Positions 5,488 through 11,142 of a stretch of DNA of 11,142 bases are shown one piece after another. Position 1 is the first letter of the stretch. Every line of letters starts with the position of its first letter. Location of the stretch: NCBI GenBank assembly GCA_027600665.1, contig JADGJL010000984.1:1-11142 (forward strand). Reading direction: 5' to 3'. The notes under the pieces are model-generated. The model ran no database searches. It had not been told where the DNA came from and saw only the letters and a program-made list of their open reading frames with translations. The DNA is from Irineochytrium annulatum (Eukaryota; Chytridiomycota; Chytridiomycetes; Chytridiales; Chytridiaceae). Position numbers and translations under genes: made by a program.

Positions 5488-5499
5488 TCTGTATGATCC

Positions 5500-5528
5500 A
5501 ACGTTCCCTCTGTGGAACGTTTTTTTTT
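5500..5528 (+). terminator. Intrinsic terminator of the zinc-ribbon gene
   Basis: AACGTTCC (5500-5507), loop CTCTGT, GGAACGTT (5514-5521) leading into a T tract to 5528. Confidence 0.95.
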
Positions 5529-5690
5529 GTTTTTTTGTCATTTTTAGTTTGATAGACCCTGTAAATTAGTTCTTTAGTAATGTCTATTTTATCAGATCTT
5601 TTAGTCTTATGGCACAAAAGATATAAATTTACTATATTAGATAGTTTTCTTTTCGTTTTCATTTTAAACGCATAATAATTCGTAATAAAT

Positions 5691-5840
5691 ATGGTTAAAA
5701 CACATTCTGAATGGTACTATATTATTGTTATTGTAATCTATTTGGTACTGTTTCTAGTAATAATCCTCATATTATTCACTTTTACACCTATTAAGGAGTT
5801 GATTCATGAAAGTTTCATTGTTTTTTCAAATTTTGATTAA
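5691..5840 (+). CDS. Doubtful 49-residue membrane peptide
   Basis: ATG 5691 to TAA 5838-5840. Residues 8-31 are almost entirely hydrophobic (WYYIIVIVIYLVLFLVIILI and on), followed by TPIKELIHESF, which could be an amphipathic tail. This resembles small single-helix membrane proteins, but T-rich DNA readily gives such sequence by chance, and no ribosome site precedes the ATG. The family is not recognised. Confidence 0.25.
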   Translation: MVKTHSEWYYIIVIVIYLVLFLVIILILFTFTPIKELIHESFIVFSNFD

Positions 5841-5844
5841 ATAA
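5806..5844 (+). CDS. Possible 12-codon leader peptide before the GNAT gene
   Basis: AAGGAG (5793-5798) is spaced 7 nt from ATG 5806 and opens the short frame MKVSLFFQILIK, ending at TAA 5842-5844, 24 nt before the GNAT start. A good ribosome site on so short an ORF suggests translational coupling or a leader, but it may be chance. It overlaps the 5691-5840 ORF in another frame; at most one of the two is likely real. Confidence 0.2.
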   Translation: MKVSLFFQILIK

Positions 5845-5868
5845 GAACATATGAATGGAGGGATAACG

Positions 5869-6312
5869 ATGTTTTTTACTAATGTTATTGAGGAAAAAGA
5901 TATATTCCAAGTTATGCAGATTTATGCTGACGATGCGGAAGTAGATATTACTGATGAATGGAAAAGTGAATGTATTCGTGCATTTTCCCGGTTAGTAGCA
6001 GGTGGTGGGATTATCTTGGGCGCTTATATAGAAGAAGAGTTAGTCGGGTGCTTGAGTCTACAATTTCTGCATGATTTGTATCCTGGTTACTCACGCGGTC
6101 CGTACAGTCATATGGAGACCATTATTGTAAAGAAAGCTCATCAAGATAAAGGGATCGGAACAGCCTTGGTCCAAAATGCAATCAATATATGCAAAAATCG
6201 TGGAGTAACCTATGTAATAGCTCAGACGGATGAGGCGAACTTTAGAATGCAAAGAGTTTATGAAAAGTCAGGATTACAAAATAAATATGTTAATTACCAT
6301 ATCGAATTGTGA
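5869..6312 (+). CDS. GNAT-family N-acetyltransferase
   Basis: A 147-residue protein. ATG 5869 is preferred to the in-frame ATG at 5851 because GGAGGG (5857-5862) sits 6 nt before it. The GNAT fold is visible. Motif A is METIIVKKAHQDKGIGTALV with the acetyl-CoA loop Q92-D-K-G-I-G97, then a helix (NAINICKNRG), a strand (VTYVIAQTD) and motif B with NFRMQRVYEKSGL. The N-terminal half (IFQVMQIYADDAEVDITDEW) and the strand LVGCLSLQFL are typical for the family. It would transfer acetyl from acetyl-CoA to an amine; the substrate cannot be read from the sequence. The SLH surface protein gene starts 22 nt downstream with no terminator between, so cotranscription is likely. Whether the enzyme acts on the cell wall or simply sits upstream is unknown. 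Confidence 0.9.
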   Translation: MFFTNVIEEKDIFQVMQIYADDAEVDITDEWKSECIRAFSRLVAGGGIILGAYIEEELVGCLSLQFLHDLYPGYSRGPYSHMETIIVKKAHQDKGIGTALVQNAINICKNRGVTYVIAQTDEANFRMQRVYEKSGLQNKYVNYHIEL

Positions 6313-6334
6313 AAGTATATAAGGAGGAATAAAG

Positions 6335-9300
6335 TTGAATTTAAAGACACAGATTTCTAAATTACTCGTAGTTACTATTTTGATCACTTCTTTTTTTGGT
6401 TACTTCGGGTCATCTCAAGCAAAAGCAGCCGCAGCAGTGTATACCTGGGAAAAGTTTAATGTGGAACGTACCCAAGAGTATCAAGCCTCTCCAGGTAATT
6501 ATTACGGGTCAGATTGGGGTGGCAGAACCGTTTATCCGTCAATAACGGTGGATAAAAAAACAGGTGTCATTAATCTTGTCGGTGAGTCATACTACTCTGA
6601 AAATAGTGGTTATTATTACTACGGTGGAAACCAGGTCGTGTATAGATATTTACAACGAGATTCCTGTGATAATTGGGAAAATTGTTATACAGAAACGTAT
6701 GGAAGTTACTTTGTTGTATCCAGACTAGTAGATGTAGATGTTAAAGGTGTATCTACTGGTACTTACGTAACATCGACATCTCCATACACTTACCCGGACA
6801 ATAGAAAACATTCTGATGGATACTGGTACGTGAGTAAAGGCTTAAATAGTGCTCCCGCTTTGACGATCAATGCGAAATCTACCAATGTAAGTGTAGGTAT
6901 TGGCCAAGATTTAATCTTAAGAGGCACGGTTAGTGATGCAGAGAGTGATTCTGTGACAATATCAGCTACACTGCCTGTATACAATATTACAAAATCAGTC
7001 ACAGTTAGTCAGACAGCATCAGCAAAAAATTGGGAGCTGAAGTGGACGGGTACTGAACTTAATGGAGATAATAAGATTACTGAAAAAATCCAAATTACAG
7101 CGAATGACCAAAAAGGTGGCATAGTAAGTGATCAATTTGAAGGACAAATTACTGTGGATCGGACGGCACCGACCGCTCCAAGCATAGTAGTGAACCCAGT
7201 AGATTGGACAGACCAAGATGTCCAGGTAATTGTTGCTGCAGGAAGTGATGCACTTTCTGGTATAAACAAAACTGAGTACCGCTTGGGTAATGGAAGTTGG
7301 GTTACATATACAATGCCACTTACAATATCCAGTGAAGGCGTAACGACCGTTACAGCACGTTCAGTCGATAATGCAGGGAATAAAGGAGCAGAATCCACTG
7401 CTGAAGCAAAAATAGTAAAGAGTCCGCCTACTACTCCTGTAATTATCCTTCAGTCCGGTGGATGGACGCCAGGGCCTGTTGCATTTGAAATTACAGGGAG
7501 TACAGGATATGGAGATTTCAAATATGAATACAGTATTGATGATGGCCCATTCACAGAAGGTAATTCTGGAGAAATTACAAAAGAAGGGACAAGCACAATA
7601 ACTGCAAGAGCAGTCAATATTTTTGGTCAACAAAGTGCGGAAAACAACGAAATGGTCACGATTGATCATACAGAACCTACAGTGAACGTGACACCAAATG
7701 GACATGATTGGTCCTCAGAAGCAATTAAAGTTGATGTGACAGTTAGTGATGATTTGTCGGGGATAAAACCCAATAGCACATATTACAAAATAACTTCGTC
7801 ACCAGAGCAGCCGCATGACTGGGAAGTCCTCAATGATAGTGAGATCGTTATTTCAGCAGAAGGACAATGGTACATACATGTGAAAGCTACTGATAATGCT
7901 GGCAATACTACAATGTATTCTACCAATAGTTTTAAAATACAGAATCAGCCAGTCGCTCCAGTGGGTGTAAAAGCTATTAATGTACAAAACGATCAAGTGA
8001 CAGTTTCTTGGGATCTTCCAGATGGATCGATTTATACAGACGGTTATGTGTATGAGTTGACTAATAATACAACAGGAGCTACTTTCCAAAAGGTATATCC
8101 GGAAAACTCCGCTACAGATCTAGGAGTAACAGGCGGTAAAACTTATGAGTATACCCTGCTTGTTAAAAATCATGTTGGTCAAGACACATCAACAAATCTT
8201 ACAGTTGTGACAAAGCCTGATGCTCCAGATCGATTAGATGTCCAGAAGATAGATCAGGATTACAGTAGAGCTCAACTTACGATTTCACCTGTTACTGGGG
8301 CCGAATCATATCACATCGTGATCGAAGACATCAATGGAAATGTAATTACTGATGAAACTGTGTATGGAGACAATTTTACAATAACGGGATTACAGCCGGG
8401 CAGTTTAAACAATATTAAAGTTTCTGCACTTAATATTGCAGGAGAGGGACCGACAAGTACTGTGGCATACCTTGCTTTGCCAGGAAGCCCGGGTGGGTTT
8501 ACCAGTGCAAAAATAGATGAGGATGCGATTGAACTACAATGGGATGCAACCCTTTCTGCAGAATATTATAATTTAGACCGATTTATGGAGCCCATATATA
8601 CAGGGAATGAGACAAGATACCTGGATGCAGGATTACAGCCGGGTACTATTTATTCATACCGTTTAAATGCAGAGAATGAAACTGGGACAGGGGATTACGC
8701 TGAACTCAACGATCTGATGACCTTACCCTCCAAACCAGGAAACGTTGCAATTAGCTCGGCAACATCCAGTAGTATCACGCTGCAATGGGCTCCTGTGCAA
8801 GGTTCAGATAGCTATAAAGTAAGCATAGATGGTCATGAAGAGATCGTTTATGGTAATGAACAAACCTTTGCAAATTTGAATGCTGGCACTGAATATAACT
8901 TTTCGGTTGTGGCAAATAACAAATCTGGTGACAGTCAATCAGTGAGTATTTCAGGATATACAAAACCGGATCAAGCTACAGGTATAGAGGTAACGAACAT
9001 TGAAGAATCTAGCGCTGATGTATCATGGGATCCTGTATACGGAGCCGATAAGTACTTGGTTCAAGTAAATGGAACAGACTATGAAGTATCTAGTCCTACA
9101 ATTAACTTAAAAGATTTGGATGGCAGTCGGGTCTATGAATTATCGGTGTGGGCAGGTAATAATGCTGGCTATGGTACTGCAGGTTCAGTAGGTTTTCTGA
9201 CTAAGCCACATGCTCCTTCCAATTTAACTGTTAAGAAATTGACATCAAATTCTATTTCCCTTGGATGGGATTTAGACAGTACTGCCAAACGATACCGTGT

Positions 9301-10645
9301 TGATTCAGGTGAGATGAAGGATGTACTGAATCCTGAAATTACATTTGAGAATTTGGATCCAGGTAAAGCTTATCAATTTGAACTATGGACGGAGAATGAG
9401 ACAGGTGAAAGTTTGCCGTCTCGCATATCTGTAACAACTAAGACACTATCAGTGAACCCAGAGGATATCATAATTGAGGTGCAACATGATCAGGTGAAAA
9501 TAGAGTTTAAACCGGTTGAAAACGCCAAGGAATATATTTTGCTAGATGAGCAAGGAACAGAAATTTGGAGAGGAACGGAGGGCCCTATTATATTGGAACC
9601 AATTGTTCCAGGTAAGGAATATGATTATGACCTTGTTGCTACAAACGACCAGGGAGCTCCATCAAGTCCAAGTCAAGTTGTTTTCATAGCAATTCCTGGA
9701 GCACCAGATGGGATAAAAGTGTCTAGTGTCTTGGAGTCTAGTATTAGCTTTGACCTGTCTAACGCTAATAAAAAAGGTGCTGAAGCAATTCTGATATATC
9801 GCGATGGGATGGAAGTTGGAAAAGCTTCAGCAGAGGCAAAAGTCTATACGGATAAAAACTTGAAAGCCGGTACGAAATACAGATATGAGTTTAAAGCGAT
9901 TAATGCTTCAGGGATAAGCAAGATTGGTATTAAGCTGGAAGCAACAACATTAATTAGAGTAGAGACAGGTGGCAGTGGATCTGGATCTGGTAATGGCACA
10001 AATAATGGATCAGGAAAGATCCCTGATCTGAACGATACTGACAAGAAGGACGAAGGGAAACAAACGGAGGGTAGTAGTACTGAGAGTAACAGTAACACTA
10101 ATGGAAATAAGACTCTATTCAATGATATAGAGAATAGTTTTGCAAAAAATCAAATTATTGAATTAGCAGACCGCGGAATATTGAAAGGAACAAGTCCTTA
10201 TAAATTTGAGCCGGACCGTGCTATAACAAGAATGGAATTCGTCTCAATGATTGTGAGAGCTCTGGACATTTCAAGTACGGATGAAAAACCCTTTGATTTT
10301 GATGATATAGATATGAGTAAATGGTATGCAGCGGAATTCCGGATTGCATGGGACAATGAAATAACCCATGGCTTTAATGCGAAGGAATATCGACCAAATG
10401 CATTAATTAATCGGGAACAGGCATCCAAGATGCTGGGGAATGTCCTCAACACTCGGAGCAATGTGAGCGATGTACTATTTATAGATGGAGATAGCATTGC
10501 AACTTGGGCTAAGAGTGAGGTAACAGGGTTGACGAAGATGCAACTTGTAACTGGATATCCAGACGGATCTTTCCGGCCAAAAGCTCACCTTACAAGGGAA
10601 GAAGGCGCTGCGTTAATCTATCGTTCTATGATGAGTAAATACTAG
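6335..10645 (+). CDS. SLH-anchored surface protein with Ig-like and Fn3 repeats
   Basis: A 1436-residue secreted protein. TTG start at 6335, with AAGGAGG at 6321-6327. Residues 1-31 are a Sec signal peptide (hydrophobic core 10-24, cleavage near AKA at 29-31). Residues about 35-165 form a Tyr/Trp-rich N-terminal domain with repeated GYYYYGG and YWYV motifs, possibly glycan-binding, not recognised. Residues about 171-275 are cadherin-like. About 280-540 hold three Ig-like or OmpL47-like units (the first with DALSGINKTEYRLG and VDNAGN). About 540-1208 hold roughly eight fibronectin type III repeats of 78-90 residues, with W near the start and LxPGxxY motifs. A Gly/Ser/Asn/Lys linker spans about 1210-1258. 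Three SLH domains end the protein (from about 1262), with TRAE-equivalents TRME, NREQ and TREE that bind pyruvylated wall polymer. A likely adhesin or glycan-binding wall protein; no catalytic domain is visible. Confidence 0.92.
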   Translation: MNLKTQISKLLVVTILITSFFGYFGSSQAKAAAAVYTWEKFNVERTQEYQASPGNYYGSDWGGRTVYPSITVDKKTGVINLVGESYYSENSGYYYYGGNQVVYRYLQRDSCDNWENCYTETYGSYFVVSRLVDVDVKGVSTGTYVTSTSPYTYPDNRKHSDGYWYVSKGLNSAPALTINAKSTNVSVGIGQDLILRGTVSDAESDSVTISATLPVYNITKSVTVSQTASAKNWELKWTGTELNGDNKITEKIQITANDQKGGIVSDQFEGQITVDRTAPTAPSIVVNPVDWTDQDVQVIVAAGSDALSGINKTEYRLGNGSWVTYTMPLTISSEGVTTVTARSVDNAGNKGAESTAEAKIVKSPPTTPVIILQSGGWTPGPVAFEITGSTGYGDFKYEYSIDDGPFTEGNSGEITKEGTSTITARAVNIFGQQSAENNEMVTIDHTEPTVNVTPNGHDWSSEAIKVDVTVSDDLSGIKPNSTYYKITSSPEQPHDWEVLNDSEIVISAEGQWYIHVKATDNAGNTTMYSTNSFKIQNQPVAPVGVKAINVQNDQVTVSWDLPDGSIYTDGYVYELTNNTTGATFQKVYPENSATDLGVTGGKTYEYTLLVKNHVGQDTSTNLTVVTKPDAPDRLDVQKIDQDYSRAQLTISPVTGAESYHIVIEDINGNVITDETVYGDNFTITGLQPGSLNNIKVSALNIAGEGPTSTVAYLALPGSPGGFTSAKIDEDAIELQWDATLSAEYYNLDRFMEPIYTGNETRYLDAGLQPGTIYSYRLNAENETGTGDYAELNDLMTLPSKPGNVAISSATSSSITLQWAPVQGSDSYKVSIDGHEEIVYGNEQTFANLNAGTEYNFSVVANNKSGDSQSVSISGYTKPDQATGIEVTNIEESSADVSWDPVYGADKYLVQVNGTDYEVSSPTINLKDLDGSRVYELSVWAGNNAGYGTAGSVGFLTKPHAPSNLTVKKLTSNSISLGWDLDSTAKRYRVDSGEMKDVLNPEITFENLDPGKAYQFELWTENETGESLPSRISVTTKTLSVNPEDIIIEVQHDQVKIEFKPVENAKEYILLDEQGTEIWRGTEGPIILEPIVPGKEYDYDLVATNDQGAPSSPSQVVFIAIPGAPDGIKVSSVLESSISFDLSNANKKGAEAILIYRDGMEVGKASAEAKVYTDKNLKAGTKYRYEFKAINASGISKIGIKLEATTLIRVETGGSGSGSGNGTNNGSGKIPDLNDTDKKDEGKQTEGSSTESNSNTNGNKTLFNDIENSFAKNQIIELADRGILKGTSPYKFEPDRAITRMEFVSMIVRALDISSTDEKPFDFDDIDMSKWYAAEFRIAWDNEITHGFNAKEYRPNALINREQASKMLGNVLNTRSNVSDVLFIDGDSIATWAKSEVTGLTKMQLVTGYPDGSFRPKAHLTREEGAALIYRSMMSKY

Positions 10646-10648
10646 AAT

Positions 10649-10694
10649 AAAGAAGAGTCTAGGTATGGGAATATTCCTGCCTGACTCTTCTTTT
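10649..10694 (+). terminator. Intrinsic terminator of the SLH gene
   Basis: AAAGAAGAGTC (10649-10659) pairs with GACTCTTCTTT (10683-10693), with further pairing AGG/CCT and a GGAATATTCC inner element. It ends in TTTT and begins 4 nt after the stop codon. Confidence 0.9.
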
Positions 10695-10704
10695 GCATTA
10701 AGCT

Positions 10705-11142
10705 GAAGCGAATACCGGCAGAGTATTTATGGCCAATAACCAGGAATTATCATGCCGGAGCAACGAGCAACTTCGGCCGTCGTTCGGATTGATTGTGAGC
10801 TGAAGGAATCCAGGATACCTGGTGCGCGGCGAAGCGATCGGCGGCAGCGCAGTATGGCCAGCCTGCAGGAGATCCGGAACAGCGAGCAGCTGCGGCTGTC
10901 GTCCGGATCGATCGTGAGCTGAAGGAATCCAGGATACCTGGTGCGCGGCGAAGCGATCGCCGGCAGAGGAGTATGGCCATTCTGCAGGAGATCCGGCATA
11001 GCGAGCAGCTGCGGCTGTCGTCCGGATCGATCGTGAGCTGAAGGAATCCAGGATACCTGGTGCGCGGCGAAGCGATCGCTGGCAGAGCAGTATGGCCAGC
11101 CTGCAGGAGATCCGGAACAGCGAGCAGCTGCGGCTGTCGTCC
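10705..11142. repeat. GC-rich tandem repeat array 3
   Basis: The same unit as in arrays 1 and 2. A badly degraded and shortened unit (about 10705-10801, keeping TGGCCA and the GGAGCAACGAGCA block) leads into units at 10802 and 10921 (119 bp each) and a part-unit from 11040 cut by the window end. The two complete units are close to each other and carry all modules, including GATCCGGA (10871-10878) facing TCCGGATC (10902-10909). It starts 10 nt after the SLH gene terminator. The sharp drop in conservation at the array edge, with well-kept inner units, repeats what is seen at the ends of array 2. Confidence 0.95.

Larger units (their letters stand above)
5529..5868. other. AT-rich intergenic stretch
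   Basis: About 340 nt with no confident gene, no RNA gene and no clear -35/-10 pair that I could identify. It holds two doubtful overlapping ORFs (5691-5840 and 5806-5844) and must contain the promoter of the GNAT gene. The GC-rich repeat found in other gaps is absent here. Confidence 0.6.

Noticed and set aside
5474..5662. Minus-strand ORF across the zinc-ribbon gene terminator
   Set aside because: It spans a strong terminator hairpin, is Lys-rich from AT-rich DNA, and shows no recognisable motif.

Overview
The window looks like an accessory chromosomal segment of a low-GC, spore-forming Gram-positive bacterium, most likely a Paenibacillaceae member (Paenibacillus or a relative). The evidence is strong AAGGAGG-type ribosome binding sites, several TTG (and apparently one CTG) start codons, two Spo0E-like small proteins, a large S-layer-anchored (SLH) fibronectin protein, and an RRNPP-type quorum-sensing receptor paired with a secreted prepeptide. 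All confident genes are on the + strand. I could run no database search, so family calls rest on motifs read by eye.

Layout. 1-478: GC-rich tandem repeat array (unit about 118 bp). 587-1441: protein with two tandem ParB-like modules. 1481-1582: a promoter followed closely by a terminator, possibly a small RNA. 1632-2503: an operon of a ribbon-helix-helix-like protein, a Spo0E-like protein and a one-helix membrane protein. It is driven by a promoter whose TATAAT lies inside a perfect 19-bp inverted repeat, and it ends at a clear terminator. 2516-4170: an HTH-TPR receptor gene overlapped at its 3' end by a 52-codon secreted prepeptide gene, with its own promoter and terminator. 4201-4650: second repeat array. 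4664-4939: a second Spo0E-like gene with an apparent CTG start and a sigma-H-like promoter. 5029-5528: a zinc-ribbon protein. 5529-5868: AT-rich, with only doubtful tiny ORFs. 5869-10694: a GNAT acetyltransferase and a 1436-residue surface protein, probably cotranscribed. 10705-11142: third repeat array, running off the window.

How the parts may work together (inference). The receptor and peptide form a self-contained cell-cell signalling cassette of the kind found in many copies in Paenibacillaceae. Spo0E-family proteins act on Spo0A~P in Bacillus, so their presence on both sides suggests that the neighbourhood tunes sporulation or stationary-phase decisions. The RHH-like protein is the obvious candidate to bind the inverted repeat at its own promoter. 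The GNAT and SLH genes look like an unrelated surface module.

The most unexplained feature is the set of three arrays of a GC-rich, palindrome-packed unit of about 118 bp set between AT-rich genes. The units are non-coding by period, carry conserved hairpin-forming arms and many GATC and CCWGG sites, and show mosaic variants that suggest recombination between copies.
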